A DNA stretch of 64,000 nucleotides from Spirosoma arboris (GTDB lineage: Bacteria; Bacteroidota; Bacteroidia; Cytophagales; Spirosomataceae): assembly GCF_009754945.1 (NCBI RefSeq), contig NZ_WPIN01000007.1, positions 124,001 to 188,000 on the forward strand, in the 5' to 3' direction. The position numbers and the translations under genes are program-made. Shown here piece by piece: positions 1 to 8,338 of the stretch. How positions within the stretch are numbered: the stretch's first letter is position 1; each line of letters starts with the position of its first letter. The notes below the pieces were generated by a model. That model was not told the DNA's origin. It saw nothing but the letters and a program-made list of their open reading frames with translations, and searched no databases.

Positions 1-1069
1 TGCGCTCTGTGTTGTCAATAGTAACCGATACCGAAACTTCGGACGTGGTTATCATATCAACGGGCGTTTTATACTTCTCGAAAATCTCAAAAATCCGACG
101 CAGAAAACCATAGGCGTTCAGCATACGGGTCGAGTGAATGTATAAAGCGGTTATACCATCTTTGGCCGCAATGGCTTTGAACACCTGATCACTAGTCCGG
201 TCGGCAATGAGGGTACCAGGTGCACTAGGGTCCATCGTGTTTTTCAAACGTACCGGTACGCCAAACATTCGCGCAGGAGTAATCGTGGACGGATGTAAAA
301 TTTTCGCACCGAAATAAGCCAATTCAGCCGCTTCATCGAACGTCAACTCCCGAACAGGGAATGTATTTTTCACAATGCGCGGGTCGTTGTTGTGCATCCC
401 GTCGATATCAGTCCAAATCTGAATTTCCTCAGCGCGCATGGCGCCACCAATCAGAGAAGCGGTATAATCTGAACCACCCCGTTTGAGGTTATCGACCTCG
501 CCACGCGGATTCCGGCAGATAAATCCTTGGGTGACGATAATTTGCTTATCGGCATGCAAGGGTAGTATTTCTGCTAGTTTCTGCTCGGTAAAGTGAATTT
601 CTGGCTCGTTGTCGGCGTCTATCCGCATAAATTCCAGCGCAGGTAACAAGGTTGATGCTACCCCTTCTTCAGTTAGAAATGCCTGAAAAATCTGTGTACT
701 GAGCAGTTCTCCTTCGGCTACTAACTCCTTCTCCTGCTTGAGCGTGAACGGCTTAATGCCTACCAGCGAACGGATAAATGAAAATTCGTTATCGATGATC
801 TTTTGCCCAGCAGCTTTACCATCGGTCGTTTTATACAACTCATCGACAAAGTTGTCATAGTGCGCTTTAAGGACATCAATCTTAGCATTTGCATCGGCAT
901 CATTAGTTGCCTTAAGTGATTCTCCGATGGCTAGAAGTGCGTTGGTAGAACCAGACAAAGCCGACAAGACGACAATTTTACGAGTGTCGTCTTCAGTAAT
1001 CAGATTTCGAATCGACTGCATACGCTCAGGTTTCCCAACCGACGTACCGCCAAATTTCCAGACGTGCAT
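1..1069 (-). CDS. lysC: Aspartate kinase, C-terminus cut by window edge
   Basis: Phosphorylates aspartate, the first step towards lysine, threonine and methionine in the cytoplasm. About 356 N-terminal residues are visible before the left edge. Residues 5-12 read KFGGTSVG, the nucleotide-binding start of the amino-acid kinase fold; RGGSDYTA, WTDIDG and the block ending GAKILHP follow in family order, and a regulatory ACT-like region begins near the edge. The ATG at 1069 gives the canonical N-terminus. Whether the gene stops soon (monofunctional LysC) or continues into homoserine dehydrogenase (ThrA type) cannot be seen. It lies downstream of ribH on the same strand, behind a 28-bp hairpin that ends 8 bases before the start codon. 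Confidence 0.93.
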   Translation of the reverse strand, partial: MHVWKFGGTSVGKPERMQSIRNLITEDDTRKIVVLSALSGSTNALLAIGESLKATNDADANAKIDVLKAHYDNFVDELYKTTDGKAAGQKIIDNEFSFIRSLVGIKPFTLKQEKELVAEGELLSTQIFQAFLTEEGVASTLLPALEFMRIDADNEPEIHFTEQKLAEILPLHADKQIIVTQGFICRNPRGEVDNLKRGGSDYTASLIGGAMRAEEIQIWTDIDGMHNNDPRIVKNTFPVRELTFDEAAELAYFGAKILHPSTITPARMFGVPVRLKNTMDPSAPGTLIADRTSDQVFKAIAAKDGITALYIHSTRMLNAYGFLRRIFEIFEKYKTPVDMITTSEVSVSVTIDNTER

Positions 1070-1076
1070 TTTTTTA

Positions 1077-1153
1077 AGCGAAAGAGTGAATGAGTGAAAG
1101 AGCGAATAAGTTGGGAGCTATGTGGCGCTCTTTCACTCATTCACTCTTTCGCT
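1077..1153. repeat. Long inverted repeat between ribH and the aspartate kinase gene
   Basis: Arms 1077-1104 and 1126-1153 are perfect 28-base reverse complements around a 21-base loop. The arms are low complexity (GAAAGAGTGAATGAG). The stem fills the gap from the ribH stop (1156) to 8 bases before the kinase ATG. It could end ribH transcription, be an RNA processing site, or limit translation of the downstream gene. A related single arm occurs at 34821-34847. Confidence 0.85.
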
Positions 1154-1155
1154 CT

Positions 1156-1656
1156 TTAAAATTTACTATAAACTTGTTGTTGTAATCCGAGCATTTTGAT
1201 AGCTGTTATAGCAGCTTCGTCGCCTTTATTACCATGCTTTCCGCCCGCCCGGTCTAGAGCCTGTTGCTGATCGTTGGGGGTTAGCACACCAAAAATGACG
1301 GGTTTATTTGTTTTCAGACTAACGTTCGTCAGACCTTGTGCCACAGCGTGATTTATGTAATCGTTGTGTTTGGTTTCGCCCTGAATCACGCAACCAAGTG
1401 CGATTACAGCATCAATGTCATCGCGTTGGGCGAACCATTGTGCTCCCAAACTTAACTCGTAGCTGCCCGGTACGTTGCCCCGAATAACGTTTTCGGGTTT
1501 GGCCCCGTACTGAAGCAAAATTTGATAAGCACCTTCGAATAGCGCTTCGGTAACCTCCGTGTTCCATTCTGAAACCAGAATAGCAAACCGTCGTTGGCTA
1601 ATATCGGGGAGTTCGTCTGTTGAAAAGACGCTTAGATTTTTTAAGTCAGATGCCAT
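1156..1656 (-). CDS. ribH: 6,7-dimethyl-8-ribityllumazine synthase
   Basis: Condenses the ribityl-diaminouracil intermediate with dihydroxybutanone phosphate to give lumazine, the penultimate step of riboflavin synthesis. At 166 aa it has the usual length. Visible motifs are SEWNTEVTEAL near residue 29, PGSYELSLGAQW near 63, ALGCVIQGETKHNDYI near 86 with the active-site histidine, and FGVLTPNDQQQA near 122. It follows a TPR membrane protein on the same strand, a common arrangement in Bacteroidota. No FMN riboswitch is visible upstream. An inverted repeat directly abuts the ATG used here, so a slightly downstream start cannot be excluded. Confidence 0.96.
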   Translation of the reverse strand: MASDLKNLSVFSTDELPDISQRRFAILVSEWNTEVTEALFEGAYQILLQYGAKPENVIRGNVPGSYELSLGAQWFAQRDDIDAVIALGCVIQGETKHNDYINHAVAQGLTNVSLKTNKPVIFGVLTPNDQQQALDRAGGKHGNKGDEAAITAIKMLGLQQQVYSKF

Positions 1657-1777
1657 GTCTGAACCGGGATTTTCAGGATTTAAATGATTTTCTTGATTTT
1701 GTCAGTTGCCAGAATATTTATCTCTTATTAGCGAAATGATGCTAGTCAATAAAATCATAAAAATCCCGGTTCAGACA
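1656..1777. repeat. Inverted repeat abutting the ribH start
   Basis: The outer arms 1656-1672 and 1761-1777 are perfect 17-base complements (core GAACCGGGATTT). A further 8-base pairing, 1684-1691 with 1751-1758, continues inwards. The core AACCGGGATTT also occurs in the hairpin at 5489-5596, so these two belong to one repeat family. One arm touches the first base of the ribH start codon. Confidence 0.7.
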
Positions 1778-1782
1778 ACAAA

Positions 1783-1814
1783 AAAGGACAAAACCTATGT
1801 CGGCTTTGTCCTTT
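1783..1814 (-). terminator. Intrinsic terminator after the TPR gene
   Basis: On the minus strand the 10-base stem AAAGGACAAA/TTTGTCCTTT is followed by a T run. It lies 25 bases past the stop of the TPR protein gene and so separates it from ribH. Confidence 0.75.
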
Positions 1815-1838
1815 GCGGTATTGATTAGTCAAGTACGC

Positions 1839-2534
1839 TTACGACTCACCGACGGTTGCCTCAAGTACGGATTTGTACTTCTTAGCACTACCAGCTTCAG
1901 TGGATTCAGCGTATTTCTCAATAATTTCGTTGTACGTCTCAATGGCCTTGTCATTCTGCTTAGCTTGCTCGTAAGCAATAGCTAGCTTCATAAGGTAGCC
2001 GGGCGTGAAGTATTTGTTCGACTTATAGTCAGCAGCCTTTCTGTAATAATCAGCAGCTTCATCAAAGCTTTTCTTCTCCATATAGGCATCACCTGTAAGC
2101 GCATAAGCGCGCGCCTGCACCAGCAGGTCCGAAGAACTGAAACTTTTTAAATGCTCAATGGCATCATCGTATTTGCCTTCTTTCAGCAAACCAACGCCCG
2201 CATAGAATTCAGCCAGATTACCACCTTTCGTCGAACCATAGTTATCAGCTACTGATAGCAAACCAGGAGTTTTACCGTCGCCGTTCAAGGCTTTTTTCAG
2301 TGAGTCGGCTTCGAGCTGATAAACTGACGGGAACATTTCGACCTGCGCCGTTTCATCCTGGCTACCGATATACAAACGGTATCCAAAGAACCCAGCAACC
2401 AGCAGTACAATACCACCGAGAATACCTAGTACAATATTCTTATTTTGCTGGAAGTAATCGCCAACATCCTCTAACTTTCCTTCTAATGCGTCTGGATCTT
2501 CCAGAAAATCCAGGCCGCTATTCTTTTTGCTCAT
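1839..2534 (-). CDS. Tetratricopeptide-repeat membrane-anchored protein (YfgM-like)
   Basis: A 231-aa protein with a cytoplasmic N-terminus, one membrane segment around residues 33-53 (NIVLGILGGIVLLVAGFFGY) and a periplasmic helical region. TPR-like pairs are seen at about 105-130 (AEFYAGVGLLKEGKYDDAI), 140-165 (ARAYALTGDAYMEKKSFDEA) and 178-205 (YLMKLAIAYEQAKQNDKAI). This layout matches YfgM/YfgC-like proteins that assist periplasmic protein handling. The specific role is inference, but the TPR and anchor assignments are read directly. The gene is followed by a strong terminator and precedes ribH. Confidence 0.85.
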   Translation of the reverse strand: MSKKNSGLDFLEDPDALEGKLEDVGDYFQQNKNIVLGILGGIVLLVAGFFGYRLYIGSQDETAQVEMFPSVYQLEADSLKKALNGDGKTPGLLSVADNYGSTKGGNLAEFYAGVGLLKEGKYDDAIEHLKSFSSSDLLVQARAYALTGDAYMEKKSFDEAADYYRKAADYKSNKYFTPGYLMKLAIAYEQAKQNDKAIETYNEIIEKYAESTEAGSAKKYKSVLEATVGES

Positions 2535-2553
2535 GCTTTTGCAATTTGGACTG

Positions 2554-2561
2554 CAAAATTA
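2554..2561 (-). promoter_or_regulatory. Bacteroidota -7 box upstream of the TPR gene
   Basis: The minus strand reads TAATTTTG, a perfect TANNTTTG match, about 20 bases before the start codon at 2534. No TTG is seen at the usual -33 distance, so support is partial. Confidence 0.35.
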
Positions 2562-2619
2562 GGAATATTTACAATTGCGGAAAAGCGTAAGTCTCAAAAG
2601 TTTACGAATTCTGTGGTTC

Positions 2620-2844
2620 TTATTGTGATATATCGCGTACAGCCATAATTTCTGACGCCCGAACCTCCCGAATTTGGTGAGCTAGCAGGGTCTCAATAGC
2701 TACAGCCTCGCCTGTTAATGTCACAAATTCGACTTCAAATGCTTTTCCTCCATTATACACAGTTAAAATCGTGCCAACATCACCCGCTTTTAACTGCCCA
2801 TCAGCAACATCTTCTTGCAATACAACTAAATCGAACTCATTCAT
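2620..2844 (-). CDS. DUF4926-type small protein
   Basis: A 74-aa cytoplasmic protein with the pattern of DUF4926: DLVVLQEDVADGQLKAGDVG at the start, then TVYNGGKAFEVEF and a closing VRASEIMAV. Such small beta-rich proteins often lie near toxin-antitoxin or nuclease genes, and their function is unknown. Here it stands alone between the TPR gene and the divergent TPP riboswitch. No partner gene is visible. Confidence 0.7.
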   Translation of the reverse strand: MNEFDLVVLQEDVADGQLKAGDVGTILTVYNGGKAFEVEFVTLTGEAVAIETLLAHQIREVRASEIMAVRDISQ

Positions 2845-2922
2845 ATCTACATAAATACCATTGAAAACTATCTTTTAAGTAGACAAACGATATATCCTAC
2901 CCCTTATTTCATAATAATAAAT

Positions 2923-2930
2923 TAACTTTG
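2923..2930 (+). promoter_or_regulatory. -7 promoter box for the TPP-controlled transcript
   Basis: TAACTTTG is a perfect match to the Bacteroidota -7 consensus TANNTTTG. It places the transcription start about 7-10 bases downstream, right at the beginning of the TPP riboswitch. The -33 element is not obvious. Confidence 0.5.
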
Positions 2931-2943
2931 CCCCGCTAATCTT

Positions 2944-3018
2944 ATTAAGGGGTGCCCCAATACAACGGGCTGAGATTATACCCATTGAACCTGCGCGGGT
3001 AATGCTGCGAAGGGAAAT
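2944..3018 (+). promoter_or_regulatory. TPP (THI-box) riboswitch
   Basis: The conserved thiamine pyrophosphate aptamer is readable in order: AGGGGTGCCC, CGGGCTGAGATTATACCC, ATTGAACCTG, CGGGTAATGCTGCG and the closing AAGGGAA. It lies about 90 bases upstream of the TonB receptor ATG at 3111. A CCCCTT segment near 3082 could pair with the AAGGGG at the 5' end of the aptamer, and the CACAG/CTGTG hairpin at 3024-3040 lies between them. A translational or transcriptional switch through these elements is inference. Confidence 0.93.
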
Positions 3019-3110
3019 GAATTCACAGTTAATGGCTGTGAGTATGTCCAAACAATCATCTCTAACCAAAGGTAGGTTTGGCCCCTTGCCTATCGTCACG
3101 CTTTTTCGTC

Positions 3111-5489
3111 ATGAAAAAACCGACGACCTACTTTATCCTGATGGCTTTATGCTGGCTGTCAATCTCGCCCAGCTGGGCTCAATTATCAATTACTGGCACA
3201 GTCAGCGATGACGATGGTAGTACGTTACCTGGGGTAGCCATTGTACTTGATGGAACCTACAAAGGCACATTCACCAATGCTACGGGCAATTTTCAGCTTA
3301 CAAACGTAAAGCCAGGCAATTTGTCTCTACGGATTTCGCTATTGGGTTACGAACCACAAATTCAATCTGTCAATTTGACCCAGAACACTACGCTTTCAAT
3401 CAAATTAGTCAAAACCGCAGTGGCAGTCGATGAAGTTGTTGTTAGTGCTACGCGCGCCAATCAGAAATCAGCTATTGCGTATACTGACGTAACACGCCGG
3501 GATTTAGATAAATTAAATCTGGGACAAGATGTGCCTCAATTACTGAATTTTACCCCTTCAATTGTCACAACGTCGGATGCAGGAGCAGGTGTTGGTTATA
3601 CGGGTATTCGTATTCGCGGTTCCGACGCGACGCGGGTAAACGTAACGCTGAACGGAATTCCTTACAATGATGCCGAATCGCAGGGGACGTATTTTGTGGA
3701 TATGCCTGACTTTGCTTCCTCAGTGAGTAGCATTCAGATTCAACGTGGAATTGGCACCTCAACCAATGGGGCGGGCGCTTTTGGCGCATCTGTCAATATC
3801 CAGACAAACAAACTCGAAACGAAACCCTATGCCGAAGTGAATCTTTCGGGCGGTTCATTCGGAACGCGAAAAGCAAACGTACTAGCGGGCACAGGCTTGA
3901 TTAACAACCATTTTGTACTGGATGCCCGATTGTCAAGCATTCACTCTGACGGGTTTATTGATCGTGCCTTTTCAAACCTGAAATCGTTTTATCTGTCAGG
4001 AGGCTATTATACGGATAAGAGTTTCGTGCGTTTGAATGTCTTTTCGGGTCAGGAGCAAACGTATCAGGCCTGGAATGGTGTTCCAGAAGACATTCTGAAG
4101 ACCAATCGCAGGTATAATTCATTTACGTATGACAACCAGACCGACAATTACCAACAGGATAATTATCAGCTCATTAGCTCATTTGGATTGAGCAAGAACT
4201 GGCGTTTGAATGCGTCTCTGTTCTACACAAAAGGGAAAGGTTATTATGAGGAATTAAAGCCCAACGATGCATTCAGCAAGTATAATTTACCTGATGTAGT
4301 TATTAGCGATTCACTCATCAAGAGCACAGATATTATCCGGCGGAAATGGTTAGACAATGACTTTTTCGGCACTGTTTTTTCTCTCGACTATAACAGTTTG
4401 GGTAAACTAACGGCCAACTTCGGTGGTGGTTGGAATCAATATCAGGGTGCCCACTTTGGCGAAATTATCTGGGCTCGAGTAGCCGGGAACACCAACATTC
4501 GGGATCATTACTATGACGACAACGCGATAAAAACAGACTTTAATCTGTATGCGAAGGCCTTTTACCAATTCAGCAATCCGCTAAACGGTTTCCTCGATTT
4601 GCAGGTGCGAACAGTTGGCTACTCGTTTCTAGGCTTTAACAGTAAGCTCCAGAACGTCCAGCAGAATGCCAACTTGACATTCTTCAATCCGAAAGCGGGT
4701 CTGACCTATACGATCAACGACCATAGTACCGCTTATGCCTCGGTAGGCGTTGGCCATCGGGAACCCAATCGCGACGATTACACGCAATCGACACCCGAGA
4801 GCCGCCCTAAGGCTGAACAACTGATCGATTATGAAGCGGGTTATAAGATTCAGTCAGAAAAACTGGCGTTCACGGTCAATGGATACTACATGAGCTATCA
4901 AAATCAGCTAGTTCTTTCTGGGCAGCTAAACGATGTTGGAGCGTATAATCGGGTGAATATTCCGGTAAGCTACCGGGCAGGGTTGGAATTTGAAGTAGGT
5001 GCTCGGTTAGCCAAACAACTCCGTTGGAATGTAAACGCCACGTTTAGTCGAAATAAAGTGAAGAACTTCACGGAGTACCTAGACAATTATGACACTGGAA
5101 ATCAGGAAAGCCGTCAATATAGCCAGACGGATATTTCGTTTTCGCCCAATGTCATTGCCGGTTCACAATTGTTATTCACGCCCGCTAAAGGGTTGGAACT
5201 GGGTCTACTCTCCAAATATGTTGGCAAGCAGTATCTGGACAATACATCGAACGATAGTCGGAAGTTGAACTCCTATTTCACAAATGATATCCGCCTGATT
5301 TATAGTATCAAACCGAAGTTCGCACAGGAAATTGCCTTTACGCTATTATTCAACAACATACTGAATGAGCTCTATGAATCGAATGGCTACACCTACGCCT
5401 ACATTTCAGAAGGGAAAGTGGCAGCCGATAATGCGTATTACCCACAAGCCGGGCGGAATTTTCTGGCGGGGGTGAGAGTGCGTTTCTAA
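3111..5489 (+). CDS. TonB-dependent outer membrane receptor, probable thiamine transporter
   Basis: A 792-aa outer-membrane receptor. The start at 3111 gives the signal peptide MKKPTTYFILMALCWLSISP ending SWAQ; an in-frame TTG at 3078 was rejected because it would bury the signal. Residues about 25-110 form a carboxypeptidase-like beta sandwich (ITGTVSDDDGSTLPGVAIVL), followed by a TonB box region, a plug with GIRIRGSD near 168 and a 22-strand barrel ending in an aromatic FLAGVRVRF. The TPP riboswitch directly upstream indicates induction by thiamine shortage. TPP-regulated TonB receptors in Bacteroidota are known as thiamine importers, so the substrate is inferred from regulation. Confidence 0.9.
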   Translation: MKKPTTYFILMALCWLSISPSWAQLSITGTVSDDDGSTLPGVAIVLDGTYKGTFTNATGNFQLTNVKPGNLSLRISLLGYEPQIQSVNLTQNTTLSIKLVKTAVAVDEVVVSATRANQKSAIAYTDVTRRDLDKLNLGQDVPQLLNFTPSIVTTSDAGAGVGYTGIRIRGSDATRVNVTLNGIPYNDAESQGTYFVDMPDFASSVSSIQIQRGIGTSTNGAGAFGASVNIQTNKLETKPYAEVNLSGGSFGTRKANVLAGTGLINNHFVLDARLSSIHSDGFIDRAFSNLKSFYLSGGYYTDKSFVRLNVFSGQEQTYQAWNGVPEDILKTNRRYNSFTYDNQTDNYQQDNYQLISSFGLSKNWRLNASLFYTKGKGYYEELKPNDAFSKYNLPDVVISDSLIKSTDIIRRKWLDNDFFGTVFSLDYNSLGKLTANFGGGWNQYQGAHFGEIIWARVAGNTNIRDHYYDDNAIKTDFNLYAKAFYQFSNPLNGFLDLQVRTVGYSFLGFNSKLQNVQQNANLTFFNPKAGLTYTINDHSTAYASVGVGHREPNRDDYTQSTPESRPKAEQLIDYEAGYKIQSEKLAFTVNGYYMSYQNQLVLSGQLNDVGAYNRVNIPVSYRAGLEFEVGARLAKQLRWNVNATFSRNKVKNFTEYLDNYDTGNQESRQYSQTDISFSPNVIAGSQLLFTPAKGLELGLLSKYVGKQYLDNTSNDSRKLNSYFTNDIRLIYSIKPKFAQEIAFTLLFNNILNELYESNGYTYAYISEGKVAADNAYYPQAGRNFLAGVRVRF

Positions 5490-5596
5490 ACCGGGATTTA
5501 GCTGATTTAGGGATTCACTGGATTTTGCTTATTGATTCGCTTCAAAGAAGCGCAAAACAAAATCCAGTAAATCCCTAAATCAGCTAAATCCCGGTT
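5489..5596. repeat. 38-bp inverted repeat between convergent genes
   Basis: Arms 5489-5526 and 5559-5596 pair over 38 bases with one mismatch, and a small inner hairpin (CGCTTC/GAAGCG) sits in the loop. The structure begins inside the receptor stop codon and ends next to the stop of the trans-sulfuration gene, so it fills the whole convergent gap. It probably acts as a bidirectional terminator. Its AACCGGGATTT end is shared with 1656-1777. Confidence 0.85.
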
Positions 5597-6736
5597 CTAA
5601 TTTATTGCCTGCCCCAGATCCTGGATCAAATCCTCGACATCCTCAATACCAACGCTGAGCCGAATGAGGGTGTCTTTCAGCCCGTTCTTAATACGTTCTT
5701 CTTTGGGAATACTGGCGTGGGTCATGCTGGCCGGGTGCGTACAAAGTGATTCCACACCACCTAATGATTCACCTAGCGAAAATACTTCGAAACTTTCCAT
5801 CACACGTACCGCTTCGGGGTATGAATCGCCTTTAAGCTCAAACGAGAGCATGCCACCGAAACCGCGCATTTGTTTCTTCGCCAGTTCATGGCCAATATGC
5901 GATTCCAGACCGGGGTAATAAACCTGGCTTACTTTGGGATGCTGTTGTAAATACTGCGCCACCTTCATCGCGTTTTCGCAGTGCCGTTGCATCCGAACAT
6001 GCAGGGTTTTGATACCACGAAGCACCAGAAAGCAATCCTGCGGTCCTGGCACGGCACCACATGCATTCTGGATAAAAGCCAGTTGCTGAGCAGTTTCGTC
6101 GTCATTCAGGATAATAGCACCCATAACCGTGTCTGAGTGACCACCCAGATATTTCGTAACGGAATGCATTACTATATCGGCTCCCAGATCGAGCGGGTTT
6201 TGCAGATAGGGGGATGCAAACGTATTATCGACCACCAGCTTGATGTTGTGCGGTTTTGTACTGGCTGCAATAGCCGCAATGTCTACCAACCGAAGCAAAG
6301 GGTTTGTTGGAGTCTCAATCCACACCATTTTGGTAGCGGGCGTAATCAGTCCATCCAAATTGGCCGGATTCGACAAATCGACGAACTTGAATTTCAAACC
6401 AAATTCCTGGAACACTCGTACCATAATGCGGTACGTACCGCCATATAAATCATTGCTGGTAATAATTTCATCGCCAGGCTTGAATAATTTCAAGATCGCA
6501 TCTGTCGCTCCCAGACCCGATGAATAACAAATACCATGTTTGCCATTTTCGAGAGCTGCGAGGTTATTTTGCAGCACCGTTCGGGTAGGATTTTGCGTCC
6601 GGGCATACTCGTATCCTTTGTGCTTACCCGGCGACTCCTGTACATAAGTCGACGTTTGATAAATGGGTGTCATGATAGCACCCGTTGTAGGGTCCGGCTC
6701 AATACCGGCATGGATGGCTTTGGTTCCGAATTTCAT
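5597..6736 (-). CDS. metB: Cystathionine gamma-synthase/lyase family PLP enzyme
   Basis: A 379-aa cytoplasmic enzyme of the Cys/Met metabolism PLP family, acting on O-acyl-homoserine or cystathionine in trans-sulfuration. Seen: MKFGTKAIHAG at the start, TPIYQTSTYVQ near 25, YSSGLGATDAI, DLYGGTYR, NTFASPYLQNPL near 170, and the lysine that binds PLP in HSVTKYLGGHSD near 195. The start at 6736 is an ATG; the TTG at 6742 adds only two residues. Synthase (metB) and gamma-lyase (metC/mccB) activities cannot be separated from sequence alone. No SAM riboswitch is visible upstream. It is divergent to the VTT gene. Confidence 0.9.
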   Translation of the reverse strand: MKFGTKAIHAGIEPDPTTGAIMTPIYQTSTYVQESPGKHKGYEYARTQNPTRTVLQNNLAALENGKHGICYSSGLGATDAILKLFKPGDEIITSNDLYGGTYRIMVRVFQEFGLKFKFVDLSNPANLDGLITPATKMVWIETPTNPLLRLVDIAAIAASTKPHNIKLVVDNTFASPYLQNPLDLGADIVMHSVTKYLGGHSDTVMGAIILNDDETAQQLAFIQNACGAVPGPQDCFLVLRGIKTLHVRMQRHCENAMKVAQYLQQHPKVSQVYYPGLESHIGHELAKKQMRGFGGMLSFELKGDSYPEAVRVMESFEVFSLGESLGGVESLCTHPASMTHASIPKEERIKNGLKDTLIRLSVGIEDVEDLIQDLGQAIN

Positions 6737-6822
6737 AGTCAAATGTAACGAAGAATATACTACAGAGCCGAGCTTGCAGAACGGGTTTAAACCACAACCG
6801 CCATTTACCTGTTTGATAGAGT

Positions 6823-7494
6823 GTGAAATTAGCCATTCCTAAATCCCTTACCGGTCCGGCCCTTGCTGGTCTCGCGTTATCGGTAACACCAATTGTATTT
6901 ACCTCCCTTCTGACCTACTATGCCGTAGTTCATGAGGCAGCCATTGCAGGATTTACAGCCTGGCAATGGGCAGGTATTACTGTTGCGTGTGCTATTACGT
7001 CTGCAGGCTTAACACCCCCAACTATGCTGGCGTTGATTTTCGGGTATTTTCTGGGTTGGCAAGCCGTTGTACCCCTTTTTGTTATCAATTTTGGTGGAAT
7101 CCTGTTCATCAACATGCTTGTTCGCTGGCTCGATCATGAGCGTTTTCTGGCTTTTATTAGGCGAAATCCTAAAGCACAATCCGTTCTTGACCGTATCTTG
7201 AACAACGAGCTAGAAGTTATCTTTTTTGCCAAGCTCTCCCCTATTCTCCCTTTTGGTCTGACCAACTTGTTATTTGCCTTGTCGGGGGCGAAACTCAAAA
7301 ATATTTTGCTAGGTGGCTTTTTAGGTATGACACCCCGGACGATACTGGCGATTTGGTCTGGTCACGAAGCGCGCGAAATAAGAACGCTGCTCGAAAATCC
7401 TAACCAAAGCTCCTGGACACAGATTGTCATTGTAGGCTTAATTGTTGTCTCAATCGCCGGGTTATGGCAAGTTATTCAACGATCATTAAAGTAG
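6823..7494 (+). CDS. TVP38/TMEM64 (VTT-domain) membrane protein
   Basis: A 223-aa integral inner-membrane protein that starts with GTG at 6823. Hydrophobic segments lie around residues 12-34, 48-70, 73-98, 140-160 and 195-217. The VTT core is recognisable in the re-entrant FGYFLGWQAVVPLFVINFGG near 66 and the second loop AKLSPILPFGLTNLLFALSG near 136. Family members are thought to move lipids across the membrane; a specific substrate cannot be stated. It is convergent with the alpha/beta hydrolase gene, with only 13 bases between stops. Confidence 0.85.
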   Translation: MKLAIPKSLTGPALAGLALSVTPIVFTSLLTYYAVVHEAAIAGFTAWQWAGITVACAITSAGLTPPTMLALIFGYFLGWQAVVPLFVINFGGILFINMLVRWLDHERFLAFIRRNPKAQSVLDRILNNELEVIFFAKLSPILPFGLTNLLFALSGAKLKNILLGGFLGMTPRTILAIWSGHEAREIRTLLENPNQSSWTQIVIVGLIVVSIAGLWQVIQRSLK

Positions 7495-7507
7495 TCTGCT
7501 GGCAAAC

Positions 7508-8308
7508 TTATACTAACTTTTCGCTTGCCAGCTCAATCAGATGATTGTGGCCTGTTTTCAAAACTGTGAGCTCGAAATGCCGAAGTTGTTTTGTAAGTGG
7601 AAGAATATACGTTCCTGGTACAATTCGGTCGAAAGCGCCCGTAAAAAAACGAACCTGTACCGAATGATCATTCAGTAACTTGCTGATAGCTTTCAGGTTT
7701 GGATGAATTAGACGAAACTGGGTCCAGCTTTTATATACTAATTCGCGCTGTTCGTAGGTACCCAGCGAGATTTCGGCGAAACGCATGACTGTTCGATTAA
7801 GCAAACCAAGCTGAGTGAGCGTATGACCTAATGCATTTAACATTGATAAATGCTCTAATACGTAACGAAACAACCGCCTTCCTAGCCCCGAACCAGTTGC
7901 TACCCAATACCAGGCGCTGCGTGTAATACCATCGGGGGCAAGCAATAGCAGTTGGTCAAGTCGGTCGGCAAAAGCTTCGACAGTTGCTAACGCAAAACGA
8001 CCACCAAGACTAAAACCCATCAACGAAAACCGGTCGATTCGTTGTTCTCGTAAGAACACAGCTATAAATCCTTGCCAGGCCGATTTGGTTAGTAACTGAT
8101 CACCAACGTATTGACTATTGCCATGAAAAAATAAATCCATCGCAAAAATGGTAAATTGGTTGCCTAGTGTCGTTTCTAATGGTGCAAAGACCTCACTGCT
8201 CTGCCCAAAGCCATGAAACGCCAGTATAATAGCCTGCCCATTCCCAAATTTTTGGTAAGCAATTAAATTGCCTTCGCACTGAAACGTTTGAACTTTAGCC
8301 GTGTTCAT
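7508..8308 (-). CDS. Alpha/beta hydrolase
   Basis: A 266-aa cytoplasmic hydrolase. The start at 8308 (MNTAKVQTFQCEG) is preferred to an earlier in-frame start at 8332. It has the oxyanion-hole segment LAFHGFGQSSEVF near 33, the nucleophile elbow LMGFSLGGRFAL near 99 with Ser as nucleophile, the acidic residue in FTGAFDRIVPG near 226 and a terminal catalytic His in KTGHNHLIELA near 255. The substrate is unknown. The start is head-to-head with the MaoC gene, only about 30 bases apart, so the two genes share a very short promoter region. Confidence 0.88.
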   Translation of the reverse strand: MNTAKVQTFQCEGNLIAYQKFGNGQAIILAFHGFGQSSEVFAPLETTLGNQFTIFAMDLFFHGNSQYVGDQLLTKSAWQGFIAVFLREQRIDRFSLMGFSLGGRFALATVEAFADRLDQLLLLAPDGITRSAWYWVATGSGLGRRLFRYVLEHLSMLNALGHTLTQLGLLNRTVMRFAEISLGTYEQRELVYKSWTQFRLIHPNLKAISKLLNDHSVQVRFFTGAFDRIVPGTYILPLTKQLRHFELTVLKTGHNHLIELASEKLV

Positions 8309-8338
8309 ACCAGCAAAGTTGCAAAAACCCAAACACCC

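Noticed and set aside
1657..1838. FMN riboswitch upstream of ribH
   Set aside because: The gap holds a terminator and an inverted repeat but none of the conserved RFN elements.
6737..6822. SAM riboswitch upstream of the trans-sulfuration gene
   Set aside because: Only 86 bases separate it from the divergent gene and no SAM-I or SAM-II pattern was found.
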